6,646 nucleotides of DNA from Candidatus Melainabacteria bacterium (GCA_028817775.1 JAPPOW010000061.1:1-6646); one strand, 5' to 3'. Shown: positions 1 to 6,434, counted from the first letter of the stretch. Made by a program: numbers and translations. Notes: generated by a model from the sequence alone, not told the origin.

Positions 1-769
1 CGAATAATTCTAATGAAGCTTTGTGCTCTTGATTAAAATCATAAATAATGTTCTCAAAATATTGCTTTAGCACTTCTTTTCTTAAACCAGTTTGCTGGTA
101 AGCTTGGATGATTAGGTCCGGCAGACCTTCATTGAGGGCATAGTTTTTACTGGCTTGCAAAGCTTGGCTGATCTGACTGGCTTGATTGATTAAGTCAGAA
201 TTTATATTCATTACCCAAAGTCCAAAGACCATAGGTAAGCCAGTGAGTTTGTGCCACTCTTCTCCAAGGTCAATACAGGAGCCTGATTGCTGAAGTGCTT
301 CATCACCAATAAGTAATTTGAACTTCATCTCTGGGCTTGGTTGATCAAAACTAATAAATTTAATTGCATTAAGTTTTAGTCCATAATTTTTGACCAGGAT
401 GATTTTCAAGAGATTAATTGAAGTTGCGCTCTTGTTAGTAAGGTAAATTTCTTTAGCTTGCTCTAGCTCACCCTCACAAAAAAGCAAGACGCTATCAGCC
501 TGCACCTTACTACTTATTGAAATCCCTTCAAGCAATTGATACTGAGCTTTGTTACTTAGATATTCAAAGCTGGAGATTGGAGCTAAGTCAAGCTCGCCAG
601 CTCTAAGCATGGCATTGAGCTCAGAGGGGCTACCATGATGAACTCTATGACTAAAATTTGCTTGCTCTAAACTAACAGGCAAGCAATTAATAAAATCGAT
701 TTGACCAAGTTCTATTGTTTTGCTAAGTGTTTCAGGCACAGTTATATTATACATATAAGAGTCTGTCAT
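1..769 (-). CDS. mqnA: Chorismate dehydratase MqnA, futalosine menaquinone pathway (3' end off window)
   Basis: MqnA removes water from chorismate to give 3-[(1-carboxyvinyl)oxy]benzoate, the first step of the futalosine route to menaquinone, in the cytoplasm. The frame is open to the left edge, giving 256 codons from the ATG at 769; the family is roughly 260-290 residues, so little is missing. Family signatures, numbered from that ATG: FINCLPV (26-32), SPSELNAMLRAGELDLAPIS (47-66), ADSVLLF (91-97), TSINLLKIIL (116-125), LLIGDEAL (152-159) and DLGEEWHKLTGLP (167-179). The periplasmic-binding-like fold is expected from the family. The start is uncertain: the frame stays open up to an ATG at 856, but that stretch is repeat DNA (764-851) translated as VILSLKGVRISLVP and is unlikely to be native. 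ATG 769 lies inside the repeat arm. A GTG at 739 follows a TATAAT box by 6 nt and puts the family's usual N-terminus closer, so I think it is the likelier true start. It lies downstream of nadE on the same strand. Sister family MqnD is less likely given the GEEW/TGLP motif. Confidence 0.85.
   Translation of the reverse strand, partial: MTDSYMYNITVPETLSKTIELGQIDFINCLPVSLEQANFSHRVHHGSPSELNAMLRAGELDLAPISSFEYLSNKAQYQLLEGISISSKVQADSVLLFCEGELEQAKEIYLTNKSATSINLLKIILVKNYGLKLNAIKFISFDQPSPEMKFKLLIGDEALQQSGSCIDLGEEWHKLTGLPMVFGLWVMNINSDLINQASQISQALQASKNYALNEGLPDLIIQAYQQTGLRKEVLKQYFENIIYDFNQEHKASLELF
746..751 (-). promoter_or_regulatory. -10 box (TATAAT) before mqnA GTG start
   Basis: A perfect TATAAT reads 751 to 746 on the minus strand and ends 6 nt before GTG 739-737. 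That distance puts a transcription start at or next to the GTG, so a leaderless mRNA is implied. The -35 position falls within or beside the arm of the palindrome at 764-851 and shows no good TTGACA match. The hexamer alone could occur by chance in this AT-rich stretch. The case rests on the same arrangement recurring at other genes in the window. Confidence 0.4.
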
Positions 770-851
770 CCTGAGGAATACCGTAGGTGTGACGTCAGGA
801 CCTCGTTGTGGAACCAGGGAGATCCTGACGCCTTTCAGGCTCAGGATGACA
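764..851. repeat. Nested palindromic repeat element, 88 bp, at nadE-mqnA junction
   Basis: The ends are a perfect 12-nt inverted repeat: TGTCATCCTGAG (764-775) and CTCAGGATGACA (840-851). Inside lies a second inverted pair, 791-804 against 819-832, matching at 12 of 14 positions around a 14-nt loop. The element is visibly more GC-rich than its surroundings. TGTCATCCTGAG-type termini are a form I recognise from dispersed palindromic repeats in many bacterial genomes, where translation gives VILSL- or CHPEPE-like tails; both appear here. It supplies nadE residues 543-560 plus the stop, and an in-frame leader for mqnA. A 12-bp perfect palindrome, GACATGCATGTC (848-859), overlaps the right end. 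I could not make out a target-site duplication. No transposase is present, so any mobility would have to act in trans. Confidence 0.8.
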
Positions 852-2477
852 TGCATGTCTGAAACCTTGAGCTATTGGCATTCTACGCCCAAAGCCGAAT
901 GCAGTCGGGGCTAGCTTAAGCACTGGTGGTAATTGTTGGCGCTTGTATTCAGCTCTATCAACCATATTGAGCACTCTGGCTGCAAGACCCTTGTCAATCC
1001 CAGCTGCCACAATCTCATCAAGTGGTTTGAGCTCCTCGACATAAAGCTTAATGATTTGGTCCAAAACTGCATATTCAGGTAAAGAATCACTGTCTTTTTG
1101 GTCTTCTCTAAGCTCAGCAGAGGGTTCTTTATTAATTATACACTGTTTAATTATTTCTTTTTCTGAATTTATGTGCCTTGCAAGTTCAAAAACTGTAGTT
1201 TTGAGCAAGTCACCAATCACAGCAATGCCACCACAGCTATCACCATAGAGAGTTGAATAGCCCACGGCAATTTCTGATTTATTGCCAGTTGCTAGCAGGA
1301 GTGCGTCTTGAGTATTGCTTCTTGCCATCAGGATATTAGCACGGAGGCGTGATTGTAAATTTTCGTCGGCTAATTGATTTAGGTCTGGCATCAGCTTGCG
1401 CATTTGTTCATGCAGTTCTTTGATTGAGATAATTTGGTAGTTGATGCCAAGACTTTGAGCTTGAGCTTCAGCGTCCTTTAAACTTTCATCACTAGTGAAT
1501 TTTGAGGGCATCATGAAAGCGTAAACATTAGTTGGTCCTAATGCTTCAGCGGCAAAGTAAGCAACTAGTGCCGAATCAATACCACCTGATAAACCAAGTA
1601 CGATTTTCTCAAAGCCACATTTGCGGCAGTAATCCTTAAGTCCCAGGATGATTGCTAGACGCAATTCTTCAAGGTTGGAGTGACGCAGTTCTAGTGCTTC
1701 ATTCTTGTTGATTAGATCTTTGAGTTCAAAGCTTAAGCTATCAGGCTCAAAGCTTTTGGCTCTTGCCATCAAGCTAGCGCTACTATCGACAGTAAAAGAA
1801 CCACCATCAAAAATCAATTGGTCATTAGCGCCAACTTGGTTAGCATAAATAATTGGTACTTGGTATTTTTTGACTAGGTTGATAATGAGTTCTTCACGAA
1901 ACTCAGGCTTGCCCAATGCATATGGTGAGGCTGAAGCGTTGATGATAATTTCAGCACCAGCCGCAATTAAGTTCTCGACTGGGTTGCGGTTATAGAGATT
2001 AGGATAGGCTTCCATCCAAATATCTTCGCAGATAGTCAGTCCGATCTTGTGATCTTGCCATTCCCAATACTTAGCGCGCGGGGCAGCAGCAAAATATCTC
2101 AACTCATCAAAAACATCATAACTAGGCAAGAGTACTTTGTGAGTAACAAAATCAATTTCACCTTTGGCAAGGCAAAAAAGTGAGTTGAAAAACTTATTAC
2201 CAAAGTCTCTATTAGCAGAGATACCACCAAGAATGATTGCAAACTCTTCATCACTGTAGAGAGCAAGTTCTTTAATATAGTGGTCTTGAGTTTCAATTAA
2301 ACCTTGCTTGAGAATTAAATCTTTGGGTGGGTAGCCGAGCATTGACATCTCTGGGAAAACTATCAAATTAGCTTTGGCTTTCTTGGCGCTTTCTACTTCT
2401 TTGAGCATTAGTTTGAAGTTGTGCTCAAGGTCGCCTACGATTGGGTTTATTTGGCTTATAACTAGTTTCACAGGCAT
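795..2477 (-). CDS. nadE: Glutamine-dependent NAD+ synthetase
   Basis: Converts nicotinic acid adenine dinucleotide to NAD+ with ATP, using ammonia released from glutamine by its own amidase domain (EC 6.3.5.1), in the cytoplasm. Residues 3 to about 260 are the nitrilase-type glutaminase: the Glu-Lys-Cys triad is visible as E43 (FPEMSMLGYPP), K114 (HKVLLPSYDVFDE) and C150 (LTICEDIW). Residues from about 265 are the NAD synthase domain: ATP P-loop SGGIDS (297-302), SRLRANILM (376-384), GNKSEIAVGY (398-407), and PSAELREDQKDSDSLPEY (452-469). The normal family end, FGFGRRMPIAQGFR, finishes at 540. The next 20 residues (HACHPEPERRQDLPGSTTRS) come almost entirely from the palindromic repeat at 764-851 and are probably an acquired tail. 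No SD precedes ATG 2477. An extended -10 TGCTAAAAT lies 7 nt before GTG 2471 (codon 3), which would give a start at VKLVISQINP, close to the usual N-terminus, so the true protein may be 558 aa. Confidence 0.96.
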   Translation of the reverse strand: MPVKLVISQINPIVGDLEHNFKLMLKEVESAKKAKANLIVFPEMSMLGYPPKDLILKQGLIETQDHYIKELALYSDEEFAIILGGISANRDFGNKFFNSLFCLAKGEIDFVTHKVLLPSYDVFDELRYFAAAPRAKYWEWQDHKIGLTICEDIWMEAYPNLYNRNPVENLIAAGAEIIINASASPYALGKPEFREELIINLVKKYQVPIIYANQVGANDQLIFDGGSFTVDSSASLMARAKSFEPDSLSFELKDLINKNEALELRHSNLEELRLAIILGLKDYCRKCGFEKIVLGLSGGIDSALVAYFAAEALGPTNVYAFMMPSKFTSDESLKDAEAQAQSLGINYQIISIKELHEQMRKLMPDLNQLADENLQSRLRANILMARSNTQDALLLATGNKSEIAVGYSTLYGDSCGGIAVIGDLLKTTVFELARHINSEKEIIKQCIINKEPSAELREDQKDSDSLPEYAVLDQIIKLYVEELKPLDEIVAAGIDKGLAARVLNMVDRAEYKRQQLPPVLKLAPTAFGFGRRMPIAQGFRHACHPEPERRQDLPGSTTRS

Positions 2478-2478
2478 G

Positions 2479-2487
2479 ATTTTAGCA
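2479..2487 (-). promoter_or_regulatory. Extended -10 promoter element for nadE (TGCTAAAAT)
   Basis: Reading the minus strand 2487 to 2479 gives TGC-TAAAAT, an extended -10. It is 7 nt from GTG 2471 but only 1 nt from ATG 2477. The promoter therefore fits a leaderless start at the GTG better than one at the ATG. With 17-18 bp spacing, the -35 position lies inside the end of the hairpin-chain element (2499-2623) and reads only GCATAC, a poor match. Extended -10 promoters can work without a good -35. Confidence 0.45.
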
Positions 2488-2498
2488 TTCTTGGTATT

Positions 2499-2623
2499 GG
2501 CGTATGCTTGCTGAGCAAGCTGCCTATAGCACTTCGTGCCTGCACATGCTTCGCTGCTTCAGCAGGGCGGAGCCCATATGCAGGAGCTTGCTCCATACGC
2601 AGCTCGTGAAACGAGCATATGCC
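2499..2623. repeat. Symmetric hairpin-chain palindromic element, 125 bp, between nadE and lysA
   Basis: The element runs from GGCGTATGC (2499-2507) to GCATATGCC (2615-2623), which are inverted copies differing at one base. It holds a row of hairpins: 2506-2520 (GCTTGC, loop TGA, GCAAGC), 2529-2539 (GCAC, TTC, GTGC), 2548-2573 (GCTTCGC with GCGGAGC, inner CTGC/GCAG), 2583-2594 (GGAGC, TT, GCTCC) and 2602-2616 (GCTCGT, GAA, ACGAGC). Between them stand palindrome-like hexamers at 2501, 2524, 2543, 2575, 2594 and 2616, spaced 23, 19, 32, 19 and 22 nt, so the layout is mirror-symmetric. The left arm and the reverse complement of the right arm share the framework (GGC.TATGCT, AGCTGC.TAT.G, CCTGCA.ATG). 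The stems differ by paired, compensating changes. It fills the divergent promoter region and has no coding content that I can see. Confidence 0.85.
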
Positions 2624-2624
2624 A

Positions 2625-2633
2625 TGATAATAT
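2625..2633 (+). promoter_or_regulatory. Extended -10 promoter element for lysA (TGATAATAT)
   Basis: TGA-TAATAT at 2625-2633 is an extended -10 ending 8 nt before GTG 2642. An overlapping exact TATAAT (2631-2636) ends 5 nt before it. Either would start transcription at or within a base or two of the GTG, and no SD is present, so a leaderless lysA mRNA is suggested. The -35 position lies inside the right-hand hairpin (2602-2616) of the repeat element and shows no TTGACA-like hexamer. Confidence 0.45.
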
Positions 2634-2641
2634 AATCAACA

Positions 2642-3970
2642 GTGAAAACCGTGCAAGAACTGAACCAAATTAAACCCTTAAGTCTAGAACGCAATGCGAC
2701 TAATGAATTAGTGCTAGCTGGAATTAAGGTCTCAGAATTAGCGCAGCACTATGGCACACCTGCTTATTTACTTTGTGAGCAAACTATCCGTGCCCGCGCG
2801 CAAGCATACAGGCAAGCCTTTGAGCAGGAATATCCTAATCACTTGGTGGTCTATGCCAGCAAAGCTCTTAATTGTCTAGCGATGTGCAAATTAATTGAGC
2901 AAGAAGGACTTGGTTTGGATGTAGTTAGTGAGGGAGAGTTGCATACTGCAATTGAAGCTAGCTTCCCATGTGAAAGAATAATTTTTCATGGTAATAATAA
3001 AAGTAGAGATGAAGTTAAGCTGGCACTGACCAATGGTGTCACTTTGGTCTTGGACAACCGTACTGAGCTTGCTTATATTGAAGAACTACTCAAGTCTGAC
3101 CCTGAACTCAAAGCTCAAGTTTTGATTCGTATTACTCCAGGGATTGAATGTCACACTCATGACTATATCAAGACCGGTAAGATTGATTCCAAGTTTGGTT
3201 TTAACCTTGAAGAACTGGATGAAATTATAGAGCGTATCAAAGCCACTGATATTCATATTCGTGGACTGCATGCTCATATCGGTTCACAGATCTTCGAGAC
3301 TATTCCCCACAAAGATACTTGCAAGGTTTTACTAGAGCTCTACAAATCAATTAAAGAAAAACACGGACTAGAGTTTGAAGATCTCAATGTCGGTGGTGGC
3401 TTGGGTATCATGTACACTGAGTCTGACGATCCGCCTGAAATCTTTGATTGGGTCAAAATTATTACTGACGCTGTTAAAGCTAATTGTGAGGAACTTGAAG
3501 TCAAGCAGCCGCGCATCATGGTTGAGCCAGGACGCAGTATTGTTGGTCCGGCTGGAATTACTGTATATAAGGTAGGTAATATCAAAGACATTCCAGGGGT
3601 CCGCAAGTATGTCGCCGTTGATGGTGGTATGGCTGATAACGCAAGACCAATCATGTATCAAGCTGAGTATACGGCTGAAGTCGATGCTAAAGATCCAACT
3701 ACTAATTTAGAGAAGGTAACTATTGCTGGTAAGTATTGTGAGTCTGGTGATGTCTTGATTCCTGAGATTGAATTGCCGCAAGTTGAAGCAGGTAATTTGA
3801 TTGTGGTTTACTCTACTGGTGCTTATAACTACAGCATGGCATCTAACTACAACCGTGCTACCAAACCTTCTTTAGTACTAGTAAACAAGGGGCAATCGCA
3901 TATCATTGTTCAGGCTGAAACTGTTGATGATTTGCTCAGAAATGATAAATTGGCTCCTCATTTGAGATGA
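2642..3970 (+). CDS. lysA: Diaminopimelate decarboxylase
   Basis: A PLP enzyme that decarboxylates meso-diaminopimelate to L-lysine, the last step of lysine synthesis (EC 4.1.1.20), in the cytoplasm. The 442 residues are full length for the family: a fold-type III alanine-racemase-like barrel followed by a beta domain. Visible signatures: PLP-lysine K74 in VVYASKALNC, HGNNKS (116-121), GIECHTHDYIKTG then DSKFGF, HAHIGSQ (210-216), the phosphate-binding GGGLGI (251-256), EPGRS (295-299), active-site CESGD (366-370), and GAYNYSMASNYNR (393-405) with Y395. I chose GTG 2642 because it follows the -10 boxes at 2625-2636 and is in frame with the whole protein; a second in-frame GTG at 2651 is possible. 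There is no SD. It is divergent from nadE across the 125-bp palindromic element. The CHTHDYIKTG signature looks cyanobacterial-type. Arginine or ornithine decarboxylases of this fold are less likely because the CESGD and DSKFGF context is that of LysA. Confidence 0.97.
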   Translation: MKTVQELNQIKPLSLERNATNELVLAGIKVSELAQHYGTPAYLLCEQTIRARAQAYRQAFEQEYPNHLVVYASKALNCLAMCKLIEQEGLGLDVVSEGELHTAIEASFPCERIIFHGNNKSRDEVKLALTNGVTLVLDNRTELAYIEELLKSDPELKAQVLIRITPGIECHTHDYIKTGKIDSKFGFNLEELDEIIERIKATDIHIRGLHAHIGSQIFETIPHKDTCKVLLELYKSIKEKHGLEFEDLNVGGGLGIMYTESDDPPEIFDWVKIITDAVKANCEELEVKQPRIMVEPGRSIVGPAGITVYKVGNIKDIPGVRKYVAVDGGMADNARPIMYQAEYTAEVDAKDPTTNLEKVTIAGKYCESGDVLIPEIELPQVEAGNLIVVYSTGAYNYSMASNYNRATKPSLVLVNKGQSHIIVQAETVDDLLRNDKLAPHLR

Positions 3971-4002
3971 GAATTAAACTTTAAAGACAGGTTCTCAGAT
4001 AA

Positions 4003-4035
4003 TGGGTGGAAACAGCTATTGCTTCCTAGAACCCA
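4003..4035 (+). other. Imperfect hairpin between lysA and the next gene
   Basis: TGGGT (4003-4007) pairs with ACCCA (4031-4035), GGA (4008-4010) with TCC (4024-4026) and AGC (4014-4016) with GCT (4021-4023) around a TATT loop, with small bulges. It begins 33 nt after the lysA stop and is not followed by a T run, so it is not a typical intrinsic terminator. It overlaps the -35 candidate of the downstream gene. It may end or stabilise the lysA transcript or act as an operator, or it may be chance. Confidence 0.3.
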
Positions 4036-4048
4036 CATAAGATAAAAT
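4019..4048 (+). promoter_or_regulatory. Candidate promoter for the 4055-5966 gene pair
   Basis: TTGCTT (4019-4024) and TAAAAT (4043-4048) are separated by 18 bp, and the -10 ends 6 nt before ATG 4055. Transcription would begin at or next to the ATG, giving a leaderless mRNA for the first gene of the pair. The -35 is only a partial match, and no TGn extension is present. Confidence 0.4.
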
Positions 4049-4054
4049 CTGGAC

Positions 4055-5029
4055 ATGGCAGATTCGGGACTTGGTTTATTAGATCTTGGGCAGCAGTTTA
4101 GTCGATGGCTTAATACTGCAAGAGATCAATCGAGAGCTGGTGCAAGTACAAGGCATGAAGCAGAAGCTAATTTGGTGACAGCGATCGCTGCTAAAGCAAG
4201 TAGTTTCGTGAACTCTTTGCATCAACCTTGTTTCAGTTTGTTGACGGAGCCAGAATCTCAGTTGCCAGCCTACAAGGGTTGGTTCAACACCAATGTCCTG
4301 GAAAAAATTGCCAGACTCTGTTCAGTGCCGCATATTAATCCAGAAAAACTTGCTGAGATAATGAGGCGAGTGTTTGAACCTATTATTGATGGTTGTAAGC
4401 AAGCCTATGCAAATTTAAATGGAGAAACAACTGAGGCTCTTGAGTGTTTAGGTGAGCATTTTGCCAGAACTCCAAGAGCAGACGATCCAGATCGTAATTA
4501 TGGACCGATTTCTGGACCTATAGATCCTTATGATCTTGCTAGCAATGTTAATCGTACAGGACATTACCGGGCTTTGATGAGTACTATGGTTAGAGATCCT
4601 AAGGACCAGTTAAACGATCAAGTTGCACAAGATCCAAAACTTGCAAGATTGTTCTCGCTCTTGGTAGATCAAATTAGTAACTTACCAGGTACAACAGTCT
4701 TCAGTGACTACTCGAATGATACAGCTGAAAGTCTTGCAGAGCAAACTTTCGATGGTGGAAATTCTATGGCAGTTCAGGCTGCTCTACCCTATGTCAGGAA
4801 AGCACTGACTTATCAAGAAATGCAGCAAAGTTTAATTGATGCTTTGGAGCCAGGCGCTCAAGAAAATGGTGAGCTGCTCAAGATGTTCTATGCTTTGTTA
4901 CATTTTGATATTGCCAATGCTAAGGAAGTAGAGCCGGCAGCAACTCACTCTCGAGCAATGCGTTTCCTTAAACTAGCTCAGGACAAAAATTTGATTACTA
5001 GTTTTGATAGTATAGGACAAAGCAAATAA
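4055..5029 (+). CDS. Unknown soluble, largely helical protein (324 aa)
   Basis: I do not recognise this family. The 324-residue protein has no signal peptide and no membrane segment, and most of it looks alpha-helical. Helix-prone stretches are at roughly 30-57, 80-120, 170-210, 225-265 and 270-312. A Pro/Asp/Gly-rich linker (about 138-160, with RADDPDRNYGPISGPIDPYD) separates an N-terminal and a C-terminal half. Cysteines at 59, 89, 114 and 131 are scattered and form no metal-site pattern. No catalytic motif stands out. ATG 4055 was chosen because a -10 box lies 6 nt upstream; there is no clear SD. The next gene starts 4 bp after its stop, so the two are very probably co-transcribed and may work together. 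Codon choice and base composition look like the neighbouring genes, so there is no sign of recent transfer. The long clean frame makes it very likely a real gene, but its function is unknown. Confidence 0.85.
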   Translation: MADSGLGLLDLGQQFSRWLNTARDQSRAGASTRHEAEANLVTAIAAKASSFVNSLHQPCFSLLTEPESQLPAYKGWFNTNVLEKIARLCSVPHINPEKLAEIMRRVFEPIIDGCKQAYANLNGETTEALECLGEHFARTPRADDPDRNYGPISGPIDPYDLASNVNRTGHYRALMSTMVRDPKDQLNDQVAQDPKLARLFSLLVDQISNLPGTTVFSDYSNDTAESLAEQTFDGGNSMAVQAALPYVRKALTYQEMQQSLIDALEPGAQENGELLKMFYALLHFDIANAKEVEPAATHSRAMRFLKLAQDKNLITSFDSIGQSK

Positions 5030-5033
5030 AGAT

Positions 5034-5966
5034 ATGTTTCATTTAACAAGAGATAGCATTGTTACCAGCCTTGCAGGAGTTTGTGAGAATTATGCAAGAC
5101 GTTTGAGATTTCATCATGGGGCTGAATATACTGATCAGCAAATTCCATTGGAGCGTGATCGTAATCTGGCCTATAAGCAACTTTGTAAGACTGGTGCAGC
5201 TAGTGAAGTGGTAGCCAGGTTCTTAAGTGCAACAGAGGGACGTTTGAGTGCTGATGCTAAGCTTGTCAGAGTTTTGATGGCAGAAGGTGTTAGTGACCTT
5301 AATCAAAAAGGTCAATCTATTGATCAGAGTGTCCAGGCTTTTGCTGAGGGACGTAAAGCGGAGGCTCTCCAGCTAGCTAGAGACTACGGTTTTACTGGCG
5401 ATGAGCAGAGATTTTTCTGGACACTTGATGCAGTCTTGGGCTATCGCAAAGAGGAAGAGCTTGCAACAGATTGTTTGGTTGAGGAAATTGTGAGAGCTGA
5501 ACGTGAGACCTTTGAGCGATACAAGGCAAGGATAAACCAACCTATTCAGCTTTTGTTTGATATAGCAAGAAGTCATTTTGCTGGAGCTGAGCGTGATTTA
5601 GAGCAAGCTAAAGAGAAGATTGTAAGTTCTTTGCTTGGTATAGACTTGACTCCAGATCTTGCTAATAATCTTGTGCGGGATATTGTTAATTTGGCTGAGC
5701 AAGAAGCTATATGTCAAAGATTCTTGAGATCTAATGGTGTTTCACTTTCAAGGCTTGCCTATCTAGAAGCTAAGCTTTCTGAGCATGGTCGTGAGAACTT
5801 AATCTCGACTTTTAAAACTTTGGGTTTCAATGGTGATGAAGACGAATTGGTTCAACACTTTAGTACTAAAGATGAGATGAGGGTAGCGTATGAGAGCTCC
5901 TTGCATGCTGCTGTGGCTAGGCTTCTGCAATTAGATTTAGACAAAGAGCAAGCTGCTAATGAATAA
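5034..5966 (+). CDS. Unknown helical protein with two GFxGDE motifs (310 aa)
   Basis: I do not recognise this family. The 310-residue protein is charged, soluble-looking and strongly helical, with no signal peptide or membrane segment. A coiled-coil-like stretch rich in Glu, Arg and Lys covers about 138-200 (REETF, ERYKARINQ, AERDLEQAKEK). A short motif occurs twice in similar helical context: YGFTGDEQRF (118-127) and LGFNGDEDEL (263-272), each following a helix and followed by another. This suggests an internal duplication or two copies of a helix-turn-helix-like unit. The start ATG lies 4 bp after the upstream stop, with only a weak AAAG before it, so translation is probably coupled to the upstream gene. 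It ends 20 bp from the stop of the convergent gene at 5987, and I see no terminator hairpin between them. No function can be assigned; a partner role with the 324-aa protein is inferred from adjacency alone. Confidence 0.85.
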   Translation: MFHLTRDSIVTSLAGVCENYARRLRFHHGAEYTDQQIPLERDRNLAYKQLCKTGAASEVVARFLSATEGRLSADAKLVRVLMAEGVSDLNQKGQSIDQSVQAFAEGRKAEALQLARDYGFTGDEQRFFWTLDAVLGYRKEEELATDCLVEEIVRAERETFERYKARINQPIQLLFDIARSHFAGAERDLEQAKEKIVSSLLGIDLTPDLANNLVRDIVNLAEQEAICQRFLRSNGVSLSRLAYLEAKLSEHGRENLISTFKTLGFNGDEDELVQHFSTKDEMRVAYESSLHAAVARLLQLDLDKEQAANE

Positions 5967-5986
5967 CAAAATCTAATTCTATTCCT

Positions 5987-6427
5987 TTATCGTCTAATCC
6001 TAGACTCAACCGTATTAATAACTCTAGTAGATAAATTTCCAAGTGTCTCAAGTGTGCGACTGATTAAAGAACCTGGTTGAGAAAGATCGGCTTGGCTCAA
6101 ACCTTGAATCAGTAATTGCTCTGCTTGATATTTCAGAGCATCGGGAGCGTTGGCAAGCCAGCTAAGTACTTGTTGAAAATCTGGTTTAGATGAGGAGCCT
6201 TGTAGTGCTTCACGATAGGGATTTTTATCAGGTGGGAAGTGAAGCTCAGGATCGCTTCGACCTGACTTGCCCGGATCTTTTGGATCTGGGCTTGAAGCAG
6301 CACTTGCCTGCATGATTTGTGGTCCATTTAAATCTTTTGGCAATTTTGAAGGAGTCTCTAGTGCTCCGTTCAAGCCGTCAAGTGCTCTAGGGTTGAATAT
6401 TAGTCTTAGTCTGTCTTCCCAGTTCAT
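5987..6427 (-). CDS. Unknown small protein with disordered Pro/Ser-rich middle (146 aa)
   Basis: I do not recognise this family. Residues 1-25 (MNWEDRLRLIFNPRALDGLNG) could form a short amphipathic helix. Residues about 26-82 are rich in Pro, Ser, Asp, Lys and Gly and are probably disordered (ASAASSPDPKDPGKSGRSD). Residues about 83-146 look like two or three helices ending in a basic tail (VINTVESRIRR). It has no signal peptide, membrane segment or cysteine. A well-formed promoter ends 7 nt before ATG 6427, which supports both the gene and its start; there is no SD, so a leaderless message is likely. It is convergent with the gene ending at 5966. A shorter frame antisense to its 5' part is a shadow. 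The strong promoter raises confidence that this is real despite its low-complexity composition. It could be a small regulatory or adaptor protein, but nothing in the sequence shows that. Confidence 0.7.
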   Translation of the reverse strand: MNWEDRLRLIFNPRALDGLNGALETPSKLPKDLNGPQIMQASAASSPDPKDPGKSGRSDPELHFPPDKNPYREALQGSSSKPDFQQVLSWLANAPDALKYQAEQLLIQGLSQADLSQPGSLISRTLETLGNLSTRVINTVESRIRR

Positions 6428-6434
6428 ACTGAAG

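Noticed and set aside
770..856. Start of mqnA at ATG 856, giving a 29-residue longer protein overlapping nadE
   Set aside because: The extra residues (VILSLKGVRISLVP and onward) are translation of the palindromic repeat, and the family does not carry such a leader.
752..863. Target-site duplication around the 764-851 repeat
   Set aside because: GTCTG occurs on both sides but at unequal distances from the arms, so I could not defend it as a duplication.
1051..1248. Plus-strand frame of 65 codons inside nadE
   Set aside because: It is antisense to conserved NAD synthase coding sequence, with no promoter or family resemblance.
2099..2296. Minus-strand frame of 65 codons inside nadE
   Set aside because: It is an out-of-frame reading of the glutaminase domain, which is clearly coded in another frame of the same strand.
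2499..2623. CRISPR array, tRNA or intrinsic terminator in the hairpin-rich region
   Set aside because: There are no identical direct repeats with unique spacers, no tRNA arm or anticodon pattern, and no T run after any stem.
3086..3661. Several minus- and plus-strand frames of 63-104 codons inside lysA
   Set aside because: All lie within conserved lysA coding sequence and give sequences without recognisable features.
5967..5986. Bidirectional terminator between the convergent genes
   Set aside because: The 20-bp gap is AT-rich but contains no inverted repeat.
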